Source of the DNA: JAAYBR01 sp033813475
Lineage (GTDB): Bacteria > Hydrogenedentota > Hydrogenedentia > Hydrogenedentales > CAITNO01
Direction of reading: 5' to 3'
Length of the DNA stretch: 28,681 nucleotides
NCBI GenBank assembly: GCA_033813475.1
Contig: JAPXRP010000034.1
Span: 1 to 28,681 of the forward strand
The translations under genes and the position numbers were made by a program. Shown piece by piece: positions 14,552 to 22,453 of the stretch (positions are counted from its first letter, which is position 1; each line of letters starts with the position of its first letter). The notes beneath the pieces were generated by a model, which saw nothing but the letters and a program-made list of their open reading frames with translations, made no database searches and was not told the origin of the DNA.

Positions 14552-15679
14552 TCACCCTCCCGCCGGGCGGGCCGCGCCAAACCACCGCACACGCAGCCGC
14601 TCCTGGAAGGTCTTCCCGCCGGTCAGAATGTCAAACGGCAGTGTCTCCTCGTGCCGGCCCGGCGGGGTGTCCGGAACTGCCGACACTTCCAGCCGGAAAC
14701 CGAGGCCGTCCCCGTCCGGCTGCACCGCCACCGCAAGGCCCGACGCCTCCCCGGTGCCCGCGCAGGACACCGGGGCCTCCGCGCGCACCGCCACCACGGC
14801 GGCCTGTCCCGGCGGCAGCGCCAGCACCCCCCCGGGGATGTCCGGGGTGAGGGTGTAGGGCGCCCGCACCTCGCCCGCCACGGGAACGCGGAAGTGGGGG
14901 AACCGCTTAACGTCCGTGGAGAGAAAGACCGCGCTCTCAATGGGGCCGGGGGCGGCCCAGTCCTCCAGGGTGACGTGGATGAGCCATTCGGGTTTTCCCG
15001 GCACCTTCCAGTCGGCCTCGGGGACCTTTTCGATCTCATGGCGCCAGGGGCCCGGGGGGGCCGTGTCGGCGGCGTCGGGCATGCGGTCCCCCGCCGCGGT
15101 GACCGTCACGGGCGCCTCGGTAAGCGTGGCCAGCCGCAGGGTTCGGCGGGTTTCCGTCCCCTTCTCCACCGTCCCGAAATCGAGGGTTTCGGGGTCCAGG
15201 GAAAACTCGGGGTCCACGGTGGCCGAGACCGTCACGGTGACAGAGGGGTTGGCCGGGTCGTTGCTCATGAAGGTGAGGGTCTTGACGGACTTGAAGCCGA
15301 AAATGCGGTTGGGATAGATGGACACCCGCACGTCCGCGCACTCACCGGGGGGGATGACGTTCTTCCCCGGCGGCAGCTCGCCCCGGGTGCAGGCGCAGCT
15401 CGTCTGGATGTCCCGGATCGCAAGGGGGCGCTTGCCCCGATTGCACACGGCCAGCGTGCCGTGGGTGGTCTCCGTGCGGGACACGATCCCGAAGTCCATC
15501 TCCCGGTCAATGTCAATCACCGCCATCTCGTCGGGGGCGCTGCCCGCCGGCGGCAGGGTGGCGTCCACTCCCGCGTCGGAGGCGGGGTCCCCGGAGGGCA
15601 CGCGGGTGGTAACCGCGACCACGAAGGCCGTGACCAGCACGACGAGGGCTAGGACGATGTGTCCGGCGCGAAGGCGCAT
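14552..15679 (-). CDS. Membrane-anchored DUF1573 protein
   Basis: 375 residues. One N-terminal hydrophobic segment (residues ~7-25, HIVLALVVLVTAFVVAV) anchors an exported region. A DUF1573 beta-sandwich follows: MDFGIVSRTETTHGTLAVCN, RDIQTSCACTRGELPPG and SNDPANPSVTVTVSATV, then a second, more diverged immunoglobulin-like part (LDFGTVEKGTETRRTLRL). DUF1573 proteins are numerous in Planctomycetota and Bacteroidota; their role is not established. Two starts are possible: a GTG at 15688 that overlaps the upstream stop as GTGA, and the ATG at 15679 with GGAG 8 bases upstream. I prefer the ATG. Confidence 0.8.
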   Translation of the reverse strand: MRLRAGHIVLALVVLVTAFVVAVTTRVPSGDPASDAGVDATLPPAGSAPDEMAVIDIDREMDFGIVSRTETTHGTLAVCNRGKRPLAIRDIQTSCACTRGELPPGKNVIPPGECADVRVSIYPNRIFGFKSVKTLTFMSNDPANPSVTVTVSATVDPEFSLDPETLDFGTVEKGTETRRTLRLATLTEAPVTVTAAGDRMPDAADTAPPGPWRHEIEKVPEADWKVPGKPEWLIHVTLEDWAAPGPIESAVFLSTDVKRFPHFRVPVAGEVRAPYTLTPDIPGGVLALPPGQAAVVAVRAEAPVSCAGTGEASGLAVAVQPDGDGLGFRLEVSAVPDTPPGRHEETLPFDILTGGKTFQERLRVRWFGAARPAGG

Positions 15680-15684
15680 CTGGC

Positions 15685-16695
15685 TCACTCCGGCTTGAAG
15701 CAGACCCCGAAACGGCGCTCGGCCTCCTCCAGGGAGGCGCTCAGCGCGTCATAGCGGCCGCCGTCCATCTGCTGGTGCAGCTCTACGCCCAGCAGCAGCG
15801 CGCCGACGACCGGCTCAAACTCCGCGCGCACAGTCCGCGCGTTGGGGCACACCCGGTGGACGCGAGTGCGCAGGGCGTCCGCGAGCACGGGGGAAACCCC
15901 CTTGAAGACGCTGCCCGTCATGACCACGTCGAAGGTGTCGCGGCACATGTCGAGCTGGCGCGCCATGGCGTTCACCATGTCGCCCAGGTAGCTGCCGCCC
16001 CACTCCAGGATGTCGCAGGCCGCCGCGTCGCCCTCGTGGGCGGCGTCGAACACGAGCTTCGCCATGGGCTCAAGGTCCCCGTACCACAGCTCGCGGGTGT
16101 ACATTTTCATGAACAGGTCGTCGAGCGAGGCGCAGCCAGAGCGCTCCAGAAACTTGTCGGCGAGAAGCGTCTTCGGGATGATGCCGTCGCGGTACCGGAA
16201 GACGGCCTTCACCCCCTCGGTCCCGATGCTGGACCCGCTGACCACGTCGCCGAAGTCCTCGCTGATGCCGCCGACCCGGCCCTCTTTCCCGGCGCGGTTG
16301 ACGCCGGCGCACACGCAGCCCGTGCCGCAGGCGATGACGATGCCGAAGGGGTCGCGCGTGCCGCCGCGGAGGCCGCCCATGCTGTCGTTGCGGAACACCC
16401 TCGGGATGTCCCCGAAGAGGGGCGCGAAAATCTCCCGGTCGAGCATGACATAGTCGTCCGGAAGGTCCGCCCCGGCCACGCCCATGCCCACGCCCGCGAT
16501 GTCCTTCAGCGACAGGCCCGCCGTCTCCAGCGCGCCGTTGACCGCCTTGGTGATCTCCGCGCGCGCCGGGTCCACGCCGAAGCCCTCATAATTCCCCGTG
16601 CCCGCGCGCCCGAAACCGAGCACCCGCCCCGTCTCGTCGCCCGCCAGGCAGAAAGTCTTGGTGCCCCCGGCGTCCAGTCCCAGATAATGCCGCAT
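15685..16695 (-). CDS. BadF/BcrA-type sugar kinase, probably N-acetylglucosamine kinase-like
   Basis: 336 residues of the ASKHA fold. Phosphate-1 loop LGLDAGGTKTFCLAGDETG is at the N-terminus; GMGVAGADLPDDY, NDSMGGLRGGTRDPFGIVIACGTG (phosphate-2) and VVMTGSVFKGVSP (adenosine motif) follow. Family members phosphorylate GlcNAc or glucosamine; others activate 2-hydroxyacyl-CoA dehydratases, but the CxxC-iron-sulfur pattern of those is not seen. The region after VGGISEDFGD differs from typical NAGK, where a GDEGSAYWIG-like stretch is usual, so the substrate may differ. ATG at 16695 has GGAAGGA upstream. It heads the four-gene unit that ends in a UDP-sugar pyrophosphorylase. Confidence 0.8.
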   Translation of the reverse strand: MRHYLGLDAGGTKTFCLAGDETGRVLGFGRAGTGNYEGFGVDPARAEITKAVNGALETAGLSLKDIAGVGMGVAGADLPDDYVMLDREIFAPLFGDIPRVFRNDSMGGLRGGTRDPFGIVIACGTGCVCAGVNRAGKEGRVGGISEDFGDVVSGSSIGTEGVKAVFRYRDGIIPKTLLADKFLERSGCASLDDLFMKMYTRELWYGDLEPMAKLVFDAAHEGDAAACDILEWGGSYLGDMVNAMARQLDMCRDTFDVVMTGSVFKGVSPVLADALRTRVHRVCPNARTVRAEFEPVVGALLLGVELHQQMDGGRYDALSASLEEAERRFGVCFKPE

Positions 16696-16728
16696 GCGCG
16701 TCCTTCCTTCGGTGATGTGTGGTTGCGG

Positions 16729-16746
16729 GGGCCGGAAAACCGGCCC
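16729..16746. other. Perfect 7-bp hairpin upstream of the sugar kinase
   Basis: GGGCCGG-AAAA-CCGGCCC. It lies between the terminator of the cpoB-like gene and the kinase start and has no T-run, so it is more likely a leader hairpin than a terminator. No convincing promoter for the kinase was seen in this 59-base gap. Confidence 0.4.
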
Positions 16747-16754
16747 GCCCAGAG

Positions 16755-16790
16755 AAAAAACCGGCGCGGGCATCGTACCCCGCGCCGGTT
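16755..16790 (-). terminator. Strong intrinsic terminator of the pal-cpoB unit
   Basis: AACCGGCGCGGG (16759-16770) and CCCGCGCCGGTT (16779-16790) form a perfect 12-bp stem with an 8-base loop. On the minus strand the stem runs into TTTTTT (16760-16755). It starts 30 bases after the cpoB-like stop codon. Confidence 0.9.
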
Positions 16791-16819
16791 CCAAGAGTCA
16801 ATTACGGGACGTTCCGGGC

Positions 16820-17713
16820 CTACTGCTCGCCCTTCAGCCGCTTCAGGTCGGACTTGGCCTGCTCCGCCACAGGGGACATGGGGAACTGGTCCACCACGGC
16901 CTGCATGAGCCGGACCGCCTCCTCGGTCTGGCCGAGGCGCGAATGCGCCACCGCCTGGTTGTGCATGGCAAAAGGCACCTTGGTGCTGTTGGGGAACCTC
17001 GACCGCACGCCCTCGAACGACTGCACCGATTCGGCGAAACTGCCCAGGTTCAGCTGGCACTTGGCCTTCCAGAAGAGCGCGTTGTGCGCGTTCTCGCTGG
17101 ACGGGAACTGCCCCAGGAACTCGTCAAACCGCTGCATCGCCGTCTTGTAGTCCCCGCTGCTGTAGCTGTTCTGCGCCTGGTTGTACAGCACGTTCGGGTC
17201 GCCGACCGCGGCGGGCGCGGCCGGAACTGCGGCGGGCGCCGCGGCGCCGACACCGGTCGGAACCGGCGCGGAGTCCAGCAGCTCGTTCTGCGCGGACGGC
17301 GTGGGCAGCGCGCCCGGCGCAGGGGCGGCGCCCGGCGTCTGCGCAGGCGGCTCGATCACCACAGGACCGGGCTGAATGTTCCTGGTGGGGTCATGAGGAC
17401 CTCCCTGTGACAGGTTCATCGCCCGGAAGAGCCGCGTCATGTCGCCCTTGATCTCGTCCAGCTTGCGCTGGTTCTCCTCCAGGAGCGACCGCAGTTCCCG
17501 CGTCTGCCCGTCCATGTCGTCCACGCGCTGGTTGAGCGTGGCCGACGTGGCGTTGAGCTGGTTGATGGACTCGCCCAGATCCTTGTCGAGCTTCACCACC
17601 CGGCGGTGCATGTCATAGATCGTGGTCTTGGTCTGGCCGCCGGTGGTCTCGCACCCCGTCAGGAGCGCGGCCCCGGCGACCGCCGCCAGCACTGTCATGT
17701 GCGTGTAACGCAT
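16820..17713 (-). CDS. cpoB: CpoB/YbgF-like lipoprotein with TPR repeats
   Basis: 297 residues. Signal peptide with lipobox L18-T19-G20-C21, so lipid-anchored rather than soluble as in E. coli. A coiled-coil (about residues 33-95; KLDKDLGESINQLNATSATL and onward) is followed by a Pro/Ala-rich linker (~105-165) and three TPR units starting at NVLYNQAQNSYSSGDY, then NAHNALFWKAKCQLNLG and VPFAMHNQAVAHSRLG. In E. coli CpoB links Tol-Pal with peptidoglycan synthesis during constriction. It follows pal by 58 bases and ends at a strong terminator. tolQRAB are not in the window. Confidence 0.88.
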   Translation of the reverse strand: MRYTHMTVLAAVAGAALLTGCETTGGQTKTTIYDMHRRVVKLDKDLGESINQLNATSATLNQRVDDMDGQTRELRSLLEENQRKLDEIKGDMTRLFRAMNLSQGGPHDPTRNIQPGPVVIEPPAQTPGAAPAPGALPTPSAQNELLDSAPVPTGVGAAAPAAVPAAPAAVGDPNVLYNQAQNSYSSGDYKTAMQRFDEFLGQFPSSENAHNALFWKAKCQLNLGSFAESVQSFEGVRSRFPNSTKVPFAMHNQAVAHSRLGQTEEAVRLMQAVVDQFPMSPVAEQAKSDLKRLKGEQ

Positions 17714-17771
17714 GGCCCGGTTCCCTTGCTGTTGTCTTTCCGAAGATCAACGAAACGGACAGGGGGTCCGC

Positions 17772-18299
17772 TTACTTCGCCTTGTTGAACTCGGCGCGGC
17801 GGTTCTGCGCCCAGGCGGCCTCGTTGTTCCCCGCGACGGCCGGGAATTCCTTGCCGTAGCTGATGGTCACGAGACGGTCGCCGGAGACGCCGAGCTGGAT
17901 GAGGTAGTTGCGGACCGCAAGGGCGCGGCGCTCGCCGAGGGCCAGGTTGTATTCCTGGGTGCCGCGCTCGTCGCAGTGGCCCGCGATCTGGATGTAGGCG
18001 TTCGGGAACTGCTTGATCTTCTCGGCGTTGCCGCGCAGGGTGTCCATGGCGTCGGCGCGCAGCGAGGAGCTGTCGTAGTCGAACTGCACGGTCTGCAGGC
18101 CGTACTTGCTGCCCTTCTCCCAGAGCAGGCTCTCAAGATCCACATCCGGCTGGCCGTCGCCGGAGGTCGTCTCATTCGTCGTGCTCGGCGTCACGTCCGT
18201 CGTCAGCGGCGGCTTGTTCTTCTTGCAGCCCGCCACGCCCAGCACCATCACCATGCACAGCACCACGGTCAGAATTGTCCACACGCGCTTCTTGTCCAT
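17772..18299 (-). CDS. pal: Peptidoglycan-associated lipoprotein Pal
   Basis: 175 residues. Signal peptide with V22-A23-G24-C25 lipobox, a short Thr/Ser/Pro-rich linker, and an OmpA-like domain from about residue 65. That domain includes VQFDYDSSSL, IQIAGHCDERGTQEYN, LALGERRALAVRNYL and GVSGDRLVTISYGKEFP, with the Asp and Arg residues that hold diaminopimelate of peptidoglycan. It tethers the outer membrane to the wall in the Tol-Pal system. ATG at 18299 has GGAGG at a 7-base spacing. Its likely promoter lies 244 bases upstream, leaving a long leader. Confidence 0.95.
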   Translation of the reverse strand: MDKKRVWTILTVVLCMVMVLGVAGCKKNKPPLTTDVTPSTTNETTSGDGQPDVDLESLLWEKGSKYGLQTVQFDYDSSSLRADAMDTLRGNAEKIKQFPNAYIQIAGHCDERGTQEYNLALGERRALAVRNYLIQLGVSGDRLVTISYGKEFPAVAGNNEAAWAQNRRAEFNKAK

Positions 18300-18342
18300 C
18301 GTCAAACCTCCGCTTGTCCAGCTTTGCTTATTGGGTCCACAA

Positions 18343-18382
18343 GCACCCTGCGGCGCGCCCCACACAGGCGGACACAGGGTGC
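18343..18382 (-). other. Hairpin in the long pal leader
   Basis: GCACCCTG (18343-18350) and CAGGGTGC (18375-18382) are perfectly complementary around a 24-base GC-rich loop that contains the palindrome GGCGCGCC. It ends 43 bases before the pal start codon and lacks a T-run, so it could affect message stability or translation. Confidence 0.45.
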
Positions 18383-18542
18383 GATCATCACCGTTTCCTG
18401 ACAAAGCCCCCTGAGACGCGCTCCGCGAAGCCCTGTCAAACCACTCTATCCTGTTACGCTCAAAAAGGTTCCAGCCGGGGAAATACACGTCTCCCGCCGG
18501 GACTTCTCGTTTGTCTCCACTGGTTCCCTAACACCCGCTAAA

Positions 18543-18571
18543 AGTATACTCTTCCCGGGGGGAGAAAACAA
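18543..18571 (-). promoter_or_regulatory. Candidate sigma-70 promoter for pal-cpoB
   Basis: On the minus strand TTGTTT (18571-18566), a 17-base spacer and TATACT (18548-18543). It begins just after the GHMP kinase stop and would give a leader of about 235 bases. A 7-bp palindrome CCTGAAC-C-GTTCAGG (18583-18597) overlaps that stop codon. Confidence 0.6.
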
Positions 18572-18592
18572 CTGTGACGCCCCCTGAACCGT

Positions 18593-19639
18593 TCAGGCGC
18601 TCTCCCATTGGCGCAGGCCAAAACGGGACAGGTAGATGGGGATGTGCGCGAAATCCGGGTTCAGCGCGGGCAGCGCCCGTCGGAAAGCCCGCTTCTTCTC
18701 GCTCTCGGGACCGAAAAGCAGGGTGACGGAGCCGCCCTCCCCGCCCGCGCCGTTCACCTTCCAGCCGATGGCGCCGTGCTCGCGGGCCAGCGCGAAAACG
18801 GCCTCCGCCTCCGCCGAAACCAGGGCGGGATGCAGCGCGCGCTGCGCCTCGGTGTTCAGGAGCATGGCCTTTCCGAAAGCGGCGAAATCCCCCGCAAAGA
18901 GCGCGTTCTTGGCGTCGTGGGCCGCCTGCCGCAGGGGGGCCAGCGCCGAGGTGTCGGCGTCTTCCCGCTCAAACCCGGCGATGACCCGGCCGTGCACCTC
19001 GCTGGACGCGTGGGACCGGCCCAGAAACACCAGCGCCAGCCGCCGCTCCAGCTCCCACCAGACGCTGTTGGACACCTGCACCTGCGACACGCTCGCGTGG
19101 GGGTAGGCGTGCATCTCGATGAAGCAGGCCCCGCCGTAGGCCGAGCACAACTGGTCCTGAATGCCGCACTGGAGCCCGAGTTTTTCGGTCTCCACCCGGT
19201 GCGCCATGGCCGCCACCTCGTGGGGGGTCATGCGCCCCGGCGTCAGCAGGTCCAGCGCCCCCAGCAGCGCGACGCTCACGGCCGCCGAGGTGCCCGTGGA
19301 GCAGCCCGCGGGCGCGTTGGAGTACAGGTTCACCTCGAAGGACAGGTCGCGGGGAAGGTCCATGATGTCCAGGCACGCCTCCAGCAGGGGGTGCTTGTCG
19401 TACTCCGGCGGCACGCTCCGCACCTCGTAGCGGTCCCCGAAATTCTCCGCGTGAATGACCACCCGCGGCGCGGACGTGTCGGCCGTGCGCGACACATACA
19501 ACTGCACCTCCGCGTAGGGGTACACGCCCAGATTAAAGACCGTCCCGTGCCCCGCGAACCATGTGTCCGTCCATCCGCCCAGGTCGCAGATGCGCACCGG
19601 CGCCGTCGCGTTGATCACCCGCCTGCGGGAGCCGTCCAT
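18593..19639 (-). CDS. GHMP-family sugar kinase
   Basis: 348 residues. Motif 1 is APVRICDLGGWTDTWFAGHG, the ATP-binding motif 2 is PAGCSTGTSAAVSVALLGAL (about residues 112-131), and motif 3 is KVNGAGGEGGSVTLLF. HRVETEKLGLQCGIQDQ resembles the segment that holds the catalytic Asp/Glu in sugar GHMP kinases such as HddA, fucokinase and galactokinase. It should phosphorylate a monosaccharide, but which one is not readable. The ATG at 19639 has GGAGG 7 bases upstream; family alignment starts at once. It is divergent from a GH38 alpha-mannosidase, so a mannose-type or heptose-type sugar released by that enzyme is a reasonable guess. Confidence 0.85.
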   Translation of the reverse strand: MDGSRRRVINATAPVRICDLGGWTDTWFAGHGTVFNLGVYPYAEVQLYVSRTADTSAPRVVIHAENFGDRYEVRSVPPEYDKHPLLEACLDIMDLPRDLSFEVNLYSNAPAGCSTGTSAAVSVALLGALDLLTPGRMTPHEVAAMAHRVETEKLGLQCGIQDQLCSAYGGACFIEMHAYPHASVSQVQVSNSVWWELERRLALVFLGRSHASSEVHGRVIAGFEREDADTSALAPLRQAAHDAKNALFAGDFAAFGKAMLLNTEAQRALHPALVSAEAEAVFALAREHGAIGWKVNGAGGEGGSVTLLFGPESEKKRAFRRALPALNPDFAHIPIYLSRFGLRQWESA

Positions 19640-19687
19640 CCGTTGTCCTCCGCCAAAGTTCTGCCTGCCGTCCGGGGGGCGTCCGTT

Positions 19688-19716
19688 TTGGAACGAAGGC
19701 CCGCGCGGGGTATGAT
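19688..19716 (+). promoter_or_regulatory. Candidate promoter for the GH38 gene
   Basis: TTGGAA (19688-19693), a 17-base spacer and TATGAT (19711-19716) on the plus strand. Transcription would begin near 19723, inside the inverted repeat that follows. Confidence 0.6.
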
Positions 19717-19720
19717 AGCA

Positions 19721-19751
19721 GGAAAAGGGGGCCCGCCGGGTCCCCTTTTCC
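19721..19751. promoter_or_regulatory. 31-bp inverted repeat at the GH38 transcription start
   Basis: GGAAAAGGGG (19721-19730) and CCCCTTTTCC (19742-19751) are perfectly complementary around an 11-base centre that itself can pair CCC with GGG. It overlaps the predicted start site, between the promoter and the ribosome site (AAAGGA, 19767-19772). It may be an operator or a leader hairpin. It could act on both divergent genes. Confidence 0.5.
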
Positions 19752-19777
19752 CTTTTTCCCTCCGCGAAAGGAAACCG

Positions 19778-22444
19778 ATGAAGGCGTATTACTGCGTGGG
19801 CACCCACTGGGACCGGGAATGGTACGAACCCTTCCAGGAGTTCCGGCGCTGGCTGGTGGAGCTGGTGGACGAGCTGATGGACCTGATGGAAAAGGACCCG
19901 GAGTACCGGTGCTTCCATCTGGACGGCCAGGCCGTCGTGCTGGAGGACTATCTGGAAATCCGGCCCGAGCGGCGGGAGGAGCTGCTGCGCCTCCTCCGCG
20001 AACGCCGCCTCCTCGCCGGGCCCTGGTACAACCTCCCCGACGAGTGGCTTGTCTCGGGCGAGTCATTCATCCGCAACCTGGCGCGCGGCCTGCGCGTCTG
20101 CCGCGAACTGGGCGTGGAGCCCCTCGACTTCGCCTACACGCCGGACCAGTTCGGCCATGTCGCCGCCCTGCCCATGATCATGCGCGGGTTCGGGTTCAGC
20201 GCGGGCATCTGCTGGCGCGGCACGCAGGACGAGACCTTTCCGGCCCACTTCGCCTGGGTCGGCCCCGACGGCGGCAAGATGGCCTACCACAAGCTCTGCG
20301 ACAAGGGCAGCTACAGCCCCTTCGAGTTCGCCGTGCGCCGCCCCGTGAAGGAGGCGGGGAACCGGGACGAGGACGTGGACGCCCACTTCGTCCCCTACTT
20401 CGGGGAGGAGGCGGCCCGCTCGGCGGTCCCGCTGGTGCTCATGCTCGACGCCATAGACCACCAGCGGCCCGACCCCAACATGCCCTGGCTTTTCGCCGCA
20501 CTGCGGGAGAGGCACCCGGAGATCACCTTCGAGTGGGGAACGCTGGAGGACTATGGGCGCGCCCTGGCCGCGCACCTCGACGAGCTGCCCGAGCGGCGCG
20601 GGGAGCTGCGCGAACCGGCGCGCGACAACAAGCGGGTGGGGCAGTACCTCATCGTCCACACCCTCTCCTCGCGCTGCGACCTCAAGCGGAAAAACGACCT
20701 GGGCCAGGCCCTGCTGGAAAAGTGGGCCGAGCCCCTGCTGCTGATGGAGACGCTGGACGGCGGAAGGCCCGTGCCGGGGTTCCTCGACAAGGCCTGGCAG
20801 TACCTCCTCCGCAACCATCCCCACGACTCCATCTGCGGGTGCAGCATTGACCAGGTCCACCGCGACATGCACTACCGCTTTGACCAGGCCGCCCTGCTGG
20901 CCGGCGGCATCATCCGGCGCGCCTGCGCCCGCCTCGGCGGGGCCTCCGCCGCGGCGGACGACTGGGCGCGCGTCGCCGCGCACAACCCCCTGCCCTACGC
21001 CCGCCGGGGCGTCTTTGACCTGACCCTTTATTTCCCGGCGGACTACGCGGAGAAGACGGGCAACGCCTATCACGACGGCCTGGCCTGGGGCGAGCGCTAC
21101 AACAAGTTCGACATCGTGGCCGCCGACGGGGCCCGCATCCCCTACCAGCATGTGCGCGTGGAGCGGAACATTGAGTGCCGGCGGCTGGACCCCCTCGGAC
21201 GCGAGCAGACGGTCATGGGCGACCTCTACCATGTCGCCGCGGAGCTGGACCTGCCGCCCTGCGGCCACGCCGCGTTCCGCATCGAGACCACCCCGGAGGC
21301 CACGCGGACCTTCGGCTCGCTCCTCACCGGCCCCCTGCGCGCCGAAAACGCGCACCTCGCCTTTGAGCTGTTCCCCGACGGCACCGGCGCGCTCACACGA
21401 AAGGCCGACGGCGAGGTCTTCCCCAACCTCTTCCTCTACGAGGACTGCGGCGAGCGCGGCGACGGCTGGACGCGCGGACCGCTCCTCAATGACATTGTGT
21501 ACCGCGGGCCGGGCGCCCGGGTGATGACCGCCGTGGACGAGGACGGACCCCTCCGGACGGTCTTCCGGGTGGAGCGCACCCTCCTGCTTCCGGACGAGAT
21601 GGACCAGCACACCGGCGCCCGCGCCGGCCGGAGAACCCCGCTCTCCGTCACAGACTTCATCTCCGTGGAGAAGGACTGCCCGGTCCTCAAGGTGCGGACG
21701 GTCGTGGACAACACGGTCCGCGACCACCGGCTGCGGGTGCTCTTTCCGACCCTCATGGAGACGGACACCTCCTTCGCCGACACCCCCTTCGCCGTGGTGG
21801 AGCGGGACATCGCCATCCCCCCGGAGACGGCCCGCTGGCAGGAGCGCGTGAATCCGGAGACGGCCTTCACCTCGTTCTTCGGCGTGAAGGACGCCGACGG
21901 CGGCCTGGCCGTCGTGTCGGGCGGCGGGCTGCATGAGTATGCCGCGCTGGAAACGCCCGAGGCCTGCCTCGCCCTGACGCTCTTCCGGAGTTTCCGCAAG
22001 ACCGTCATGCGCCCGGAGGAGCCCGACGGACAGTTGCAGGGCCGCCTGGAGTTCTCCTACGCCCTCTACCCCTTCGAGGGGGCCTTTGACCCGCGCGCCG
22101 CCCTGCGGCAGGCGGACCTGCTCGCCGCGGGGGTCTTCACCCACGCGGCGGCCCCGTCGGTCCCTGAACGGCGGTCGCTCCTGGAGCAAACCGGCGGCAC
22201 CGCCGTGATCACCGCGCTGAAGCCCGCCGATGACGGCAACGGCGGCGTGGTCCGTTTCTGGAACCCCACCAATGGGGATGTGGTGGACGGGTTCCGGACC
22301 GCCGCCCCGCTGGACAAGGCGTTCCTGTGCAACCTGAACGAGGAGCCCGGGGCGGAACTGCCGGTGCGGGACGGGGCCGTTCCGGTCGCCGTGCCCGCGG
22401 GCGGGCTGGCCACCGTGCGCTTCACCTGGAAGACGGACGGCTGA
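19778..22444 (+). CDS. GH38 alpha-mannosidase
   Basis: 888 residues, no signal peptide, so cytoplasmic like MngB. The catalytic domain starts with GTHWDREWY (metal-binding His10 and Asp12). The nucleophile Asp113 is in YTPDQFGHVAALPMI. NHPHDSICGCSIDQVH (residues ~336-351) holds another metal-ligand His, and LMLDAIDHQRPD the acid/base region. Helical-bundle and beta-sandwich C-terminal domains of glycoside hydrolase 38 follow (SVTDFISVEKDCPVLKVRT). Known members split alpha-mannosides or mannosylglycerate; the substrate here is not clear. The start has AAAGGA 5 bases upstream. It is divergent from a GHMP sugar kinase and converges with ispF, the two stops being 9 bases apart. Confidence 0.92.
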   Translation: MKAYYCVGTHWDREWYEPFQEFRRWLVELVDELMDLMEKDPEYRCFHLDGQAVVLEDYLEIRPERREELLRLLRERRLLAGPWYNLPDEWLVSGESFIRNLARGLRVCRELGVEPLDFAYTPDQFGHVAALPMIMRGFGFSAGICWRGTQDETFPAHFAWVGPDGGKMAYHKLCDKGSYSPFEFAVRRPVKEAGNRDEDVDAHFVPYFGEEAARSAVPLVLMLDAIDHQRPDPNMPWLFAALRERHPEITFEWGTLEDYGRALAAHLDELPERRGELREPARDNKRVGQYLIVHTLSSRCDLKRKNDLGQALLEKWAEPLLLMETLDGGRPVPGFLDKAWQYLLRNHPHDSICGCSIDQVHRDMHYRFDQAALLAGGIIRRACARLGGASAAADDWARVAAHNPLPYARRGVFDLTLYFPADYAEKTGNAYHDGLAWGERYNKFDIVAADGARIPYQHVRVERNIECRRLDPLGREQTVMGDLYHVAAELDLPPCGHAAFRIETTPEATRTFGSLLTGPLRAENAHLAFELFPDGTGALTRKADGEVFPNLFLYEDCGERGDGWTRGPLLNDIVYRGPGARVMTAVDEDGPLRTVFRVERTLLLPDEMDQHTGARAGRRTPLSVTDFISVEKDCPVLKVRTVVDNTVRDHRLRVLFPTLMETDTSFADTPFAVVERDIAIPPETARWQERVNPETAFTSFFGVKDADGGLAVVSGGGLHEYAALETPEACLALTLFRSFRKTVMRPEEPDGQLQGRLEFSYALYPFEGAFDPRAALRQADLLAAGVFTHAAAPSVPERRSLLEQTGGTAVITALKPADDGNGGVVRFWNPTNGDVVDGFRTAAPLDKAFLCNLNEEPGAELPVRDGAVPVAVPAGGLATVRFTWKTDG

Positions 22445-22453
22445 AAAGGCCGG

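Noticed and set aside
18583..18597. Palindrome at the GHMP kinase stop as a terminator
   Set aside because: The stem is 7 bp with almost no loop and the nearest T-run is over 10 bases away and overlaps the pal promoter.
20063..22189. Minus-strand open frame of 708 codons opposite the GH38 gene
   Set aside because: Antisense shadow of a well-supported mannosidase; no recognisable domain or ribosome site.
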